Below are positions 14,701 to 26,875 of a stretch of DNA of 64,000 nucleotides, piece after piece. How positions within the stretch are numbered: the stretch's first letter is position 1; the number at the start of each line of letters is the position of its first letter. Source of the DNA: Neodiprion pinetum (lineage: Eukaryota > Arthropoda > Insecta > Hymenoptera > Diprionidae); contig NC_060233.1 of assembly GCF_021155775.2 (NCBI RefSeq), positions 930,001 to 994,000 on the forward strand, read 5' to 3'. The position numbers and the translations under genes were made by a program. The notes under the pieces are model-generated. The model was not told where the DNA came from and made no database searches. It saw nothing but the letters and a program-made list of their open reading frames with translations.

Positions 14701-16513
14701 CAATCAGCGGAAACGAAATAACGGCAAGAAAATTTCTATAGACACGATTTTACTACCCGTGGGGATGGTTTGTAACATAGGAATGAACAAAATCGATCGA
14801 TTTTTCATTAAATCAATTTTTTTTTTTCACAAACGGTTTTTGTTTTTTACTCCCGTGAACGACGCAATACAATATCAATTAATGTGATTAAAGTATCAAA
14901 TATAATAAGTGAAGGTGAAAGGTAAATGAACATTTTCACCTGAAATTGAAAAATATTTGGAACGAAACTGTGAATTATTAAAAAACTTTTCCGCCGTTAA
15001 GACTACGTACTGAAATTTACGGAATTTTGTTTTCATGTGGAGCGTTTTAAAAAAATACGAATCAATCGATTGATTTTTATCGCTTCAATCGAGTCGGGTT
15101 CGATTATTTTTAGCTTGTTGACCATCGTTATTAACTTCGACTGATCCCAAAGATTACCTAATCATGTTCCTAAGAATATCTGTTGCATACAACGTCATTT
15201 AGTGTACGCACGTCCTATATAGGTATATCGTACACGTATACATAGAGAGAGAGACAGTTTGATCGCTGGAAGATGGCTGCTGAACAGTTGTTTTAAAAAT
15301 GGCGCGCGGTTTAAAAACGCGTGTATGCCGAAGGCAAAGCGGATTGGATTTGTCGACGAATAAGTCCGTGCAGAGGGATGAGGAATTAATATACCTTCGA
15401 GTATGTCAGCGGCCTCAGATTTATTTTAAATTTACGGTGCTACCCGCTCCCGACACTGCGGATATAAATGCGGCTTCGGGCCCGAGGGATGGACGAGTTC
15501 GGTGAGAGCGACTAGGAGGGGTGGACCGTCAAGGTACGTTGTACACACGACGGCTAATTGTCTGCATATCGATTTCGGTACTTCCTGTATCGATTGAGAG
15601 GTAGAAGTAATAAAAAAAGAAGAAAACGAAGAACCGAGGCAGCTAAGGGGTAGATGTGTCTAGGCGTGCATGTCATCAACACGAGGGGGAAAAAATCAAT
15701 AGAGTCGAACGCGAGCCTGCCGAGAACGAGGAGCTTGCATGTAACCAGGTTGCAGGCCGAGTGTCGTGCAGCAGCCACTCGATCCCGATGTATGTATTAT
15801 TTTTGCTTAGCACGTCTCGAAGATCCTCGTTCGTCGTTCGACGATGATTTTATGTCGTAGCAGGACCAAGGACTGGGTTAAAACGTTGCGCGTTGTACAA
15901 ACTTACGTACTACTTTAACGAAACATGCGCCGTGTTCGTGAAGAATTAGGGGAGGGGGTGAGGCGAGGGGGGTTTTCCCGACACCTGGTGCCGCATGCAC
16001 GTTTCGCTCCGCAACAGGAAGCGCGATTAAAAAAACGGCGTCGATCAAACGATCGTGGATCATCGGTGAGGAGAAAGTGGATTTATTTACAGAGACTGTA
16101 GGAATAATATCGACAAGCGGCGATCGTAGAAAATAAAGGACAGGGTGTGGCCTTGGCGAGGAATCGAAATGGGGATGATGTGCGACTGACTACTCACCGT
16201 GGTAGTAAAGCGCCCCGGAAGCGTTCAACGGCGGCGGACTCGGCGCCGTTGCTCCAGCGGTGGGGCTGTGGGGACCCCAGCAAGTCTGGGGTGGCGTCCT
16301 GCCGTCGGCATCGCCGACGACGTCGATCTCCTCGTCCTCGGCCTCGGATCTAACGGGGTTGATCCGTTTCTGGTTGACCTCCGACGGCTGGGCTCCGTCG
16401 TCCTCCCGGTGACGATGAGGAGGCTGCGGCTCGTCGTCGACGGTCTCAAAGTCGTCCTCCCGGTCGGGCCAGGGGTAGGCCTTCCACTTCTTGGCCATGA
16501 GACACCGCGGCAT
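8715..16513 (-). CDS. scrt: Scratch-family SNAG and five-C2H2-finger transcription repressor, paralog A
   Basis: Coding exons are complement(16198..16513) and complement(8715..9814). The phase-1 junction uses a GTGAGT donor and a CACAG acceptor, giving 471 residues. The N-terminus MPRCLMAKK is a SNAG-type repression motif. A conserved Scratch-type motif (YEAFFVSDGRSKKR) lies near residues 283-300. Five C2H2 fingers cover about 320-456: the first four have canonical Cys-x2-Cys and His-x3-His spacing, and the last ends in HLESAC. Scratch proteins are nuclear repressors of the Snail superfamily acting mainly in neural development, through E-box DNA. The linker between SNAG and fingers is low in complexity (Pro, Ala, Gln). 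A 6.4-kb intron full of repeats separates the exons. The start was chosen because the SNAG motif must be N-terminal. Paralog B lies 7.7 kb away on the other strand. Which one corresponds to Drosophila scrt cannot be decided here. Confidence 0.93.
9866..10480. repeat. Dispersed repeat, copy 1, with internal inverted and direct repeats
   Basis: Shares long blocks with 12150-12505, including the shared cggtgctttcggagctc-type start and a later block around the sequence atcgagcaaggtcga. Inside it, 9989-10052 is inverted at 10101-10164 and appears again in the original orientation at 10419-10480. It is noncoding. Confidence 0.75.
12080..12576. repeat. Dispersed repeat, copy 2, flanked by direct repeats
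   Basis: The body at about 12150-12505 matches the repeat at 9866. Flanking blocks 12080-12143 and 12510-12576 are direct repeats of each other of about 65 bases, sharing agaaattcg and attttcgacaagta. The right half is itself palindromic around 12430-12450. Confidence 0.7.
13270..13869. repeat. Fold-back element of about 600 bases
   Basis: The left end at about 13275-13310 (gcggggttgaattccgaattt) is the reverse complement of the right end at about 13825-13865. The body is full of ttcgaaa and ttccgaa motifs in both orientations. No coding potential was seen. Confidence 0.65.
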
Positions 16514-17395
16514 CTTCTCGCCAGGATCGGGCAATCGACGTACGCCGGCGTCGTCGCCTGCGTTTTGCACGGTATGTAAGTTTCCTCAGTCCTTGTGTCG
16601 TGGCCGGTTTCGGTGGCGGGCCGCGGGAGCTCGTCATCGGCTCAGCGAGGACTATCCTGGAGCAGCACCTGCACCGCCACCAGGAGAGGCATTCCAGTCA
16701 CTGCGCGGCGGTAAAACGCGATACGTTTCCTTCCCTTTATATAATTCTCCGTCAGGATCACCCGGGGCGCAGGGCTGCCGACTAACACCCGAGCATCAAA
16801 AACTCCGCGTCGTTTCCCCGCGACGCCTATATCACGAGCCACTCTCAACCAGCACACGGCCGTGTGGTGCCACCCCACTGTTGCGGTACGACTCGCCTGC
16901 CCACGGGGGCGAGTTCGCCCCCCCCCCCACCACCCCCACCCCCTCTTCTCCTTTGACGGAGAACCGCGCCTGCGCCCCGGGTAGTCATCGACCCGGCCTG
17001 GCGGCGGCAACACCTGGTTTCGCCCCACGTGCCACGCAACCCCCTCCCCCCCCTCCATCCCTGCGAACCCTCTGAAGGCACACGCGCGCGTCGCACACCC
17101 GGTTATATATCGAGTGGGGGCGGGGGGGAGGGGGGTGTACGTTGTCGGGAGTGTGCAGAAGCGCGGAGAGTTGTTGCCTCGATGTAGCCTGGCTGTCTGC
17201 CTTGCCTCACTGCCTTCCTGACTGTTGACCCTATATATTACGCGTTCTGATTACCTCCTCCCCCCCCCCCCCCCCCACCCTCGCCCCGGCCCCGTTCCAT
17301 TGCTTATACCCAGCTTCCGCTTCGGCTCTTATGTCGCACGCTTCTCTCTATATGCTTTCCAAATCCTTATCGCACATCTATATTATATATATGTG

Positions 17396-17448
<53 letters not shown>

Positions 17449-17641
17449 ATGCATGTAGTTTTCGTTCCTCTTCACCAGTGAGGTGTATGTATGTATGTAT
17501 GTACGGTATACACGATCTAAAAATTGTATACGAACGGGGTGTGGACCAATTCGCTTATATCGGCGAGAATTCAGTAAAAATAAATGTCCTGAATGTGTTC
17601 TTCTAAGGTTGTTAAAAAAAAACAACGTCATTTCTATACAT

Positions 17642-17911
17642 GGTGAAGATTTCTACTGCTACGAATTTTTTTACAAAGGTTGGAAGATTTCGTATAAAAT
17701 TGCAAATGTGCACAGTTTTTCGTAATGAATTGTTAAAGAAAAAAAGGAATAGTTAAAAAAGACAAATTTTCATGAAAATTTACAAGTTCTCACGAGACGC
17801 TATGGATATTTAGAATTTTGTACGAAAATAACTTTTTTCTACAAAATTGTACGAAATGTCCCAATTACCCATAAAAATTCGTCGATCATCGTAAAAATCA
17901 TATCCAGCAGG
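17642..17911. repeat. MITE-like palindromic element, copy 1
   Basis: Begins ggtgaagatttctactgcta and ends with a related inverted sequence before ccagcaggg. It contains the internal blocks cgtataaaattgcaaatgtg and ttgtacgaaatgt that recur in the copies at 19958 and 21020. Confidence 0.7.
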
Positions 17912-19957
17912 GATCCTATAGCCGATTCAGTTTAAGCAGGGGGCTGCACCGTACTTAACCGCGAATGGAAAAATGTAACGAAAATTTTTTAACCTTGAAC
18001 TTGAAGTAGCGACCGTAATCTTAACCTATACACGTACACACCCTATACCTGTAACGCGAGGAAACGCGGAGAATGGTATTTGCGACGGTAGAAGCGCGTG
18101 GCGAGAATATATATATATATATACATATATGGATTAAAGATGATATTGCCGATAGCGTGGGTAATGCGGTATATATTTATAACGCACGATGCGTTGGGAG
18201 AGACATCGAACGCCGTTTGGTTCACGGTTAACTGCCGAAAGTTTGTTGCGTTTGAAACTGTACATGCATAGATGTGGGTATAGTATATAGATGTGCAGTA
18301 TTAATGCCTTGCCTTGCGTCAGACCTGTTGCGGAAATTTTCCTCTCCTGTAAGCTGCCTGCCAGCAACGGCGGATCCCGGTACGTTGTCAGTAATGCAGC
18401 AGTGCCCCACCTCGGAGATTTAGAGGGCTTATATTGTTCAGCGAAACTTCCAGGATTCTTAATGACCGGCGTAACGCATACCCGTAATTTGAGGCACTTG
18501 TATTTTCCTTACTTAAAATTGTACGGGTTCGCGGCGCGAGATATTGAAGGGCTTTCCGGCTCGGGTCGGACGCAACTAGTCGAATACATAGGTATACGTA
18601 CGTACGTCGATTCGTACGAATGTGGAATTATGTATGTATGGAGTACGTACACACGTAACGATTGTCCGTAGAAAATGAAGGTTCTCGCTGCGCCCGTTAT
18701 GTGACGGGACAAATGAAGCGTCGAGGAAAACAACGAAACCGGAAAAACAAATGAACGAAAATCTCGCGCCCTCGGTCCGTGACATGGGCTTGGAAATTTA
18801 GAAATTTTTTTTTTTATCTGTAGAATATGTTAATAATATTTTTCCAACGTTTCAAGTCAATTGGAATAAAAGTCTAGGAGAAAGAGCTTTTGCAGATTAC
18901 TTTTATTAGGCTCGAGCTCGTTGTATCGTTCTTTTCTAAAAGCTATATCTTTCAAGTCGGCGGACACGATTTCTCAGAACCTATATGTATATACCGATCG
19001 ATATTCTTGAAATTTTGCACACTTCTCCTAGATAAGATTAACTAATACTTGGACGAAGTTTATTGTTTTCTTCGATCATAATTTATTTTACAAGGCAATA
19101 CGTGGTGTAAATTTTACCGAGAATTGTACATATTCGCATGCAACTCTACCGAAAATTCGTATTTCAATTCTTTTTTTAATCCTTCGTCCAAGTGCGAGTG
19201 ATACTCACCAACTAACAAAAAATACTTGGTTTCCTGATTTCAGATAAAGATGGCACGAGTTATCGTGTCCACGGTGAAAATACTGGGTCTCCGAAAACCA
19301 GTTATAAGCGGCTGAATTTTCAAAACTTTTGAATGAAAATTTGATGAAATATCGTTGAAACGTTGTTCTTTCAAGTGCCTTAAGTTTGAACCAAATAATT
19401 CTTTTATTATATTTTTTTTAAATGAGAGAAAAAATGCATTTTTTTTAACCTTCGAGGCCCATGCAACTCCTTGACGTTCCGAGCTTGCGTGAAAGCCGAT
19501 TTGAAAGTTTGAATGACATTTTCTGCGAATGCAGCCCAGGTCAATGTCCGGAGACGTTGACGTGCGAGCGGAAGACCTGTGGATCCGGAGTTGAGAGACT
19601 CTTCGAATCGACAACCGGTGTCGGGGAGTTCGTTCGAGACGTGCACTCGGATAGCTCGAAGCCATGCCGAGCCCTACGACTGGCGAAGAGGGGTGGATTA
19701 CGCGAGGGTAGAACGACGCCGGGCGTCCCGACGCTGCTGGCTTCGCCTCGCCTAACCAGCTCGCAGAGTAAAAAGAAACCGCATGGCGCAGCAACGATCA
19801 TTACTTACACGATGCACCGAGATGCATGCGGCGGCGAGTAACCGCGAAAGGCTGCTAAGCAAGCCTAGGGGCGATTTTTTTATCCTCCTTTTTTTTCTGT
19901 CTGTCAGTATCAACCCCGAACCCCTGGCGTATCGTCGAAAGCCGGAGAGGCTTTCTT

Positions 19958-20253
19958 GGTATAAACGATTGCTGACGATTTTCTGCGAATTTTTAGGGAA
20001 ATTGGAACATTTCGTACAATTTTGTGCAAAAATTGTTGGCGTACAAAATTGTAAGCGTGCATAGTTTCTCGTAAGAGACTCGTAGATGTTTGTAAAAAAA
20101 ATTTCAGTAAATAATCTATAAGATGATGCAATTTTTTACAAAAATTAATAATTCTTTACGAAAAACTATGCATATTTACAATTTTGGAGAAAACAATACG
20201 AAATGTTACAATTTCTGTGAAAATTCGTAGTGATAGAAATTTTTTACCAGGGC
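19958..20253. repeat. MITE-like palindromic element, copy 2
   Basis: Left block cgaatttttagggaaattgg and right block caatttctgtgaaaattcg are inverted copies, as are the atttcgtac/gtacaaaatt blocks inside. It ends in the gatagaaattttttacc type terminus shared with the other copies. Confidence 0.7.
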
Positions 20254-21019
20254 CGTGGTGAAAATAATTCTACGAATTTTTATGGAAATTTCTATTCAAA
20301 AGTATAGGATATGGGTTGATTTATAGTTTTTTAACTTGGATTTCTCAACGATTCGCAGTTTTTCGTAGATAGTTATAGAAAAATATACTTTTTCAATCGG
20401 CCTGCATACTATTCGATTCGGTTTTGTAAATTTAATTTTCGTTGAATATTGCATATATATGTGTGACTCACACGTGACAATTAAACACTATCGAGCAGTT
20501 AACTTCGGAATTGACCATAATCTACACAATTTCTTGTACCAGATTTTTTTACAGTATTCAGGCTTTCTCCACCGCTTGGACAGTGTGTTGTTAGTGCATC
20601 ATACGACAGCTTGCAACGATGTAAAGTTAAGGATCGATGCGATTCTGTGATTTTACGGTTTGGGAAAGCAGAAGTTTGTGAAAAAAATCTGGAAACTTTC
20701 TAGTATCAAACGAATACCGGATGATTACCTAATCCGAGAATTCGTAAGAACTTAAACGTTGTTCCTATCTCTGGTGAGAATTTAGGAAAGAAGTTCGTGA
20801 CCAGGAGGTAGATTGAAGATGAAGGTTCGTCGAAATTCCGGTCAGGAAGAAGAAGAATTTAATACTTAGAAAGACGTGAATATAAAAAGTCGACGTTTCG
20901 GTCGGGCCCTGCCGACCATCCTCAGGCATAAATTAAAAAATGACGACCAGTACATGCTTAGGTGTTGTTAGTGGAACAGCATTTCGGACGGAAGAGAAAA
21001 TCACCTTCATCTTCAATCT

Positions 21020-21296
21020 GGTGAGAATTGCTACTATTACGAATTCATACAGAAATTGTGAAATTTCTTATTATCTCTTTCAAAATTGTAAACATGCGTA
21101 GTTTTTCGTAAATAATTTTCAATTTTTGTCAAAACTTGCAGTATCCTGTAGATTTCTCCCGGAAAAAAATACAAATTTTCACTCAAGTCTACAAATTTTT
21201 ATCAACAACTATACATATTAACAATTTTTTCCACAAAACTGTACAAAGTGTCTCAATTTCTCTAAAAATTCATAACAGCAGAAATTTTCACCAAGG
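21020..21296. repeat. MITE-like palindromic element, copy 3
   Basis: Starts ggtgagaattgctactatta and ends gcagaaattttcaccaagg, an inverted match to the start. The interior matches copies 1 and 2 in the same order. Confidence 0.7.
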
Positions 21297-21749
21297 CAGA
21301 AAATCAAACTTGGCATATATCCGTCGACAACGATCGTTGAATGAAGATCCTTCAATCCGTACACAGCTACAAGATCCACCGTCCAAACAGAAAGCTTTCT
21401 CGTTACATTAAGCTAGGCGGTGGTGGCGCCTCGGATGATCCTATCAGATTGATCTCCGCAGGAAGTCGCGGGTTCTGGAGGCGGGGGTGCGGCGATGAGG
21501 GGCGACGGGCGAAGGGTGAGCTGCTGCATAGATAGCCGGAATCAAGCGATCGCTTGTGCACGCGCATGATGCGGCAGATATGCAGAAACGGACGGGAAAA
21601 GCTCGACCGTGTTTTGTCGTTGCCTAGCGACGGGCGTGCGGCACGTTTTAATACATACTATATGTATATATAAATACATAGGTATATGTATTATATATAT
21701 ATAACATGTTACGCAGAAAATGTTATACCTCTTACACGTTCAACCATCG

Positions 21750-22800
21750 CACAAGTTGGTGTGCGTCCGGAACACGCGACCAGACTTACCTCCCCTCCTA
21801 GTCGATCGCGGCGCTAGCGTCGCCGCTTCGTTCCGTGTCACGGTATCGATCCGCAACCCCTCGACCCCACCCCGCCCGCCCCCCGCGCCTACCACCTTGG
21901 TCCGCGCGGCGACCGTCTCTGCGGTAACAGGTGTTGGTCGGGCTCCCCCTGCGCCTTCTCCCCCCCCCCTCGCGCCCCTCCCTCGGTCGCCCCATTCCGT
22001 TCTCGCTACCGGTCGTCTCGCGCGGGGGTGAAAAATCGATGAGGAGCGGGCGGTGGGGGAGGGAGCGACGCCGGTGCCGAGCGTTTCGACGCCGAGGACG
22101 CAGGCGCTTCGGCTAGGGCGCGGGGGCACCGCGAGGCGACAGTTGCACCCCAGCCACACCCGGACAAGCCATGTAGTCGGGCTACCCTCCGCACACAGCG
22201 GACAATTGTTGCTTCACCTACAGGTGGTATTCTTACCTTACCCGGGGCAACCCGGACTACTGGGTGAAGTCCTGACCTGCGAGGTGTGACGGATCGGGGA
22301 ACAACCCGTTTACGGGAGTTCCGCGAATCGGCTCGGCGGCTCCGATCGTACCGGCAGGATATTAACGTTGCTCGGATTGTTTATACTCAAACCCTACGAC
22401 GGGGCGGTGCTGAGTAGAGGATCCCGATCGGTGGCAGCCAGGCTGTACGGGGTTTAACCTCGTTTTGTAACGGAGTGATTCGGCCTGTTTGGAAAAATTG
22501 TGATCGTATCGTTGCGCGACGTGCCCCTAAGAGCGGGCAGAATTTTCCCATTCGAGGGCGGTGGTGCCGTCGGTGGTTGTGGTGGTGGTGGTGGTGGTTG
22601 GTGGTGGTTGGTGGTGGTGGTTGCCGTTGGTTGTTGGAACCGCCTCGCCTCGTCTTGCGTCGCAACGCCGCGCCGCTCTGCAGCTATACGACGAGGGCTG
22701 AGTTATCGACCACACGCGCCGCCGACCTGTTGTCCAACTTGTTGCTCCTTCTGCCTGCACCGCTGTTCCAGGCGTAGCCAGCCGCCCGTAATTTGCGAGG
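21750..22800. other. GC- and CpG-rich island upstream of Scratch paralog B
   Basis: A sharp rise in GC and CpG content against an AT-rich background, followed by a GGT/GGTGGT tract at about 22570-22625. It lies 1.4-2.4 kb upstream of the plus-strand Scratch start codon. It may be promoter or 5' UTR sequence, which is inferred from position and composition only. The ORFs in it are GC-rich artefacts. Confidence 0.4.
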
Positions 22801-24186
22801 AACGAAAGGCTGAGGAGGAGGAAGAGGAAGATCGAAAACGGGAAATACTTGCAACGCGCAATTCTCGCTGCCAGTTATATTGCTACTTTCGTAATAATCT
22901 CGTCGATTAAACGACCAATAATTATACCAACGTACTTGCAACTCGTCGCGATACCTGATTACACTTCTTCATCGATAATGCAGATATCGAGTGAAAATCT
23001 ATCAAATTTCGAACGAAATACACGCCCGATGAATTACGGATCAGCCGGCACAACGATCGGGTAATATAATACGCTTGACCGCCTGCACAAGCTCTCCTGA
23101 AAGACGAGATACAGGCTTTGGCTGCTGTTCGGGCCTCGGTTTATTATTTTATTTTTATTTATTTATTTTCCTACTCTTCTTTCCTTTTACTCCTCCTAAT
23201 TTCCGTTTCTTCTTTCTATTATACATCGTTATTGTATTATAGACATACCAAACCTTGTCGATCAGAGTGCCACGTATTTATTATATATATATACATATAT
23301 ATATATAAATATATACATAACGATTGAAATCACGCACCTGAAAACAGTGCAGATGAGAGAGACGTCAAGACTTTAACGTTATATCAATACGATTATTACC
23401 ATTATTATTATTATTATTATTATTGTTGTTGTTGTTGTTGTTATCGTTATTGTTATAACAATATCTATCATTGCTCATTATACAATTTTTTCGTGCAATT
23501 CATATCGGTGATTATTGTTACTGTATTATTATTGTCATCATTATTATTGTAAAACATCCACCCGTAAATACAACGAAAGCAATACTGAAACAAGGTAACC
23601 AAACAACTACCCCGCAACTTTACTGCATTTATACATCATAAATACATATAAATATATAAATATATATATAAATATACATATACACAAAAATATGTAAATG
23701 ATATATTATATATATATATAGAAGGAGGGAAATGAAGTGAAAGATGGAAAATGAAAAAAAGAGCCAGGATTTAAAACTATAAACTAGTAACCGATATTTA
23801 CGTATACTGTAATAACTAATAAAGCCAATAGCTGAGAGCATGATGATTTAATACAGGCTCGTCAATAATAAGTATAAAAGGTATTAATTATTACACTAAT
23901 ATATCGTCCTCGAGTTGTGCAACGATAATATAGACTTAATCCTACTTAGAAAGAAACAGAAACGAGAGAGAAAAAAAATAATGTTAACAATTTATAGAGA
24001 GGGAGAAAAAAAGTAATAAAATTGAAAGAAAATAAAGCGAATAAGGAAACGAAGGCACTTGAACGACACACGTTGGACCAATTCCGAAGAAGATACTAAA
24101 ATATACTAACAATAAAACGATAGGGAAGCAGACGCTGTACGAGCTTCGAGTTATTATCCCGTGGCTGGAAAAAGACATACCGCAAG

Positions 24187-26875
24187 ATGCCGCGATGTTA
24201 CATGGTGAAGAAGGCGTTGTGCAACAAGTACATGAGCAGCGCGGTAAGGAGCTTCGAATCTTGGGGCCGAAGCAGAACGCCACCGTCACCCGCGCTGCCT
24301 GTGAAAATCTCCGTGCCGTCATTCGAAACCGCACAACCGGCCGCCACGACGAACGATGTTCTACGAGGTGAGTTATGACACGACACCGATCCAGCCGATC
24401 TATGAAAAGGGCGCTAATACACACCACGTTGCAAAAACGTGGGATATCAAAAGTTTGTCAGCTTCCGTGTGAAAAGAACCCGCAGAATTCTTACGGATTT
24501 TCAGTACGTTGTAGAACGTGTCCCGATGAAAAGTTCTTACGGAAACAAGTCCCAAAAATCACTAGTTTCCGAGATACAGGCTTCGGAAGAAAGGAGTCCA
24601 GATTTTTTGATATCTGTGGATTACGTGATTTTCATTAATTACAAAGCTTCAAGGGGACTTGAAATCAAACGGGTCACTCAAAAAACTGCACGGTTGATTC
24701 TCAAAAATAGGCAGGAAGCTGTGATTGATTCCATCCGCGAACTCGCTGATTTACCGGAAGGAGTTGCAACGTCGGATTTCGCATGAAGAACGAGACGCTC
24801 CGACTCTTGCAATAATCGACTTGTCCTGTTTTTCACGCGTCTGCGGAGTCTCTGCGAATCGGCTGTGCAGTTTTTGATCGATAAATTTGATTTCAAGTCC
24901 CCCTTGAAGCTTTGCAATTCGTAAAGATCGCGCAATCCATGGATATCAAAAAATCCATACACCCCACTGTCCGAAGTCTGTATCTCGGAATCTACTGATT
25001 TTTAGGACTTGTGTCCGTGAGAACGTTTGACCGAAAGAATGTGTACTATAACATAGTGAAAAACCAGCCAATTCCTTTGAAACAGACGCGTGTGTTGGTG
25101 AATCGAAATTCCATATTCCGATTAAAGTATTCCGCGCGAATATCGTCGCGGAAAGGCAACAAGTGTTTGGTGCTTGAAGAATTGCCGCAAATGGAGCGTT
25201 TGGGTTAAACTTGAATTACAAGAATTAGAGAAGTAAATTATGGAGCCTTACAGGTATACCTATACTTGCCACTTTATAAGAATACTCGGGACGTGTAAAT
25301 ACAAGTAGCTTGAAAATGGTGAAATTAGGCGACAATTAGGCGCAATAATGAAGGATAGGTACATTTCACCGGGTCGTTGTACTTATATACCGCACACCGG
25401 GGAGCTGAGCTTCGAGCCGTCAACTAATTAATTCACGGGACGGTTAAGCCTCGACAACAAGTATATACGAAGCCCCCGCGTAATAACCGGCGCCAGTTAC
25501 ATCACAATGCTGGATTATACATTTCCTTTCCCCCTCTTTTTCAGGTGCTGGTGTCGAGACGGTCGAGGATGACGCGGTGCCGGGTGCGACGGCGACGTCG
25601 ACGTCAACGTCGACGACGTCGAGATCCGGCTCCGATACCTCGGAATCTCGGGTCGACGATCCGATGCCGTCGGTTCCACCGTCCCCGGAGCGGAGAATAC
25701 CCTCGACGACGACGCCGACGGCGACGATAACGACGACAACCGAGAGGCGAGTCGAGGCTCGTCTCCTCCTCGCCTCCGATCACGAGATGCCGATATTCAG
25801 GGACAGATCGGCGGCCGAAACGGAAGCCGCCCACGACCTCCTGGAGCTTTCGAGATCGCTGCCACCGCTGCCGACGCCGAGCGTCGTGATCGGTCCTCAC
25901 GAGGTCGTCGAGAGCCCGGCAACGGACGTCCAGGAGATGACGGTCTACCATCCGGAGCCCTCGATTTACCAGGTGAACGCGATCGACCTGGCGGGGAACC
26001 TCTACCACCCCCAGCCGGCGAGCATCGTCTACGAGCCGGCGACGATCGTCCAGCAGACGGTGGGGGGCGTCTTCGTCCCGCTGTCGCCTGTGCAGGAGAT
26101 CCTCTTCGCCTACAGCGAACCCCCGGCACCGGCGATCGTCTCCGAGCCGCTAGAGGCGCCACCGTTGACGCCACCGGCCTCCGAGTGCAGCAGCGACATA
26201 GAGAACAACAATCCAAACTCCCAGACGACGAGGGACAAGGAGGTCCAGACGACGATCGGCGAGCAGGCCGAGGTCAAGGCCGCGGCCTACACCTACGACA
26301 CTCTCCTCGTCGCCGACGGACGGTCGAGGAACAAACGCGGCGCCCAGCCGAAGCCGCCCCCGGAAGTCCAGGCCGCGGAGGCCGCGGAACCGCCCGAGGC
26401 GCCCCGGGTGGGACGGTACGTCTGCTGCGAGTGCGGCAAGCAGTACGCGACCTCGTCGAACCTTTCGAGGCACAAGCAGACCCACCGCAGCATCGACTCT
26501 CAGTCGGCAAAGAAGTGCATCCACTGCGGGAAGGCCTACGTCAGCATGCCGGCACTCGCGATGCACGTCCTCACCCACAAGCTCGCCCACAGCTGCGGCG
26601 TGTGCGGGAAAATGTTCTCCAGACCCTGGCTGCTCCAGGGACACCTGCGCAGTCACACGGGCGAGAAACCCTACGGATGCGCTCACTGCGGCAAGGCCTT
26701 CGCCGACAGGTCGAACCTCAGGGCCCACATGCAGACCCACTCCTCGGACAAGAACTACGAGTGCTCCAAGTGCCGCAAGTCATTCGCCCTCAAGTCGTAT
26801 CTCAACAAGCATCTCGAGTCCGCCTGTCAACGCGACAACTGCGATGACAGCAGCAACGACGCCGACGCACCCTAG
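24187..26875 (+). CDS. scrt: Scratch-family SNAG and five-C2H2-finger transcription repressor, paralog B
   Basis: Exons 24187..24367 and 25545..26875 join at phase 1 (donor GTGAGT, acceptor TTTTTCAG), giving 503 residues. The N-terminus MPRCYMVKK is a SNAG-type motif. A Scratch-like motif (YTYDTLLVADGRSRNKR) lies near residues 308-325, and five C2H2 fingers cover about 352-488. Like its neighbour it should be a nuclear sequence-specific repressor of the Snail/Scratch superfamily. The long linker is rich in Pro, Glu and Ala and differs from paralog A, but the finger exon is about 97 percent identical to A in DNA. The exon is strongly GC-biased at third positions although the surroundings are AT-rich. 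The start was chosen from the SNAG motif. A 1.2-kb intron holds a fold-back element. Confidence 0.93.
24368..25544 (+). other. Intron of Scratch paralog B with a fold-back element
   Basis: Within the intron, about 24497-24700 is inverted at about 24850-25070. Paired blocks include the sequences around gatattttttgatatc, caaagcttcaaggggacttg and the cttacggaaacaagtcc/ggacttgtgtccg pair. The arms look about 75-80 percent identical by eye. No protein of the element is visible. Confidence 0.75.

Larger units (their letters stand above)
9815..16197 (-). other. Intron of Scratch paralog A, rich in repeats
   Basis: The 6.4-kb intron between the SNAG exon and the finger exon. It contains the dispersed repeat at about 9866-10480, its second copy at about 12150-12505, the hairpin element at about 13270-13869 and a GA tract near 11349. 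The remaining stretches (for example 10900-11700 and 14100-16190) show nothing I can name. Short ORFs here have no recognisable domain. Confidence 0.8.
16514..24186. other. Region between the two head-to-head Scratch genes
   Basis: About 7.7 kb that should hold the promoters and 5' UTRs of both Scratch paralogs. It includes GC-rich stretches at about 16600-17300 and 21750-22800, a poly-C tract near 17262, a TA/GT microsatellite at 17400-17450, three copies of a short palindromic element (17642-17911, 19958-20253, 21020-21296) and a GGT repeat near 22570-22625. The many overlapping ORFs on both strands have no recognisable domains. I see no convincing extra gene. Confidence 0.6.

Noticed and set aside
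16199..17075. Open frames on the plus strand over and upstream of the SNAG exon
   Set aside because: GC-rich and proline/arginine-rich, with no domain. The region is the first exon and upstream sequence of Scratch A on the other strand.
19240..19841. Overlapping 184-codon and 126-codon frames on opposite strands
   Set aside because: No domain, and each is the shadow of the other. No splice or start context favours either.
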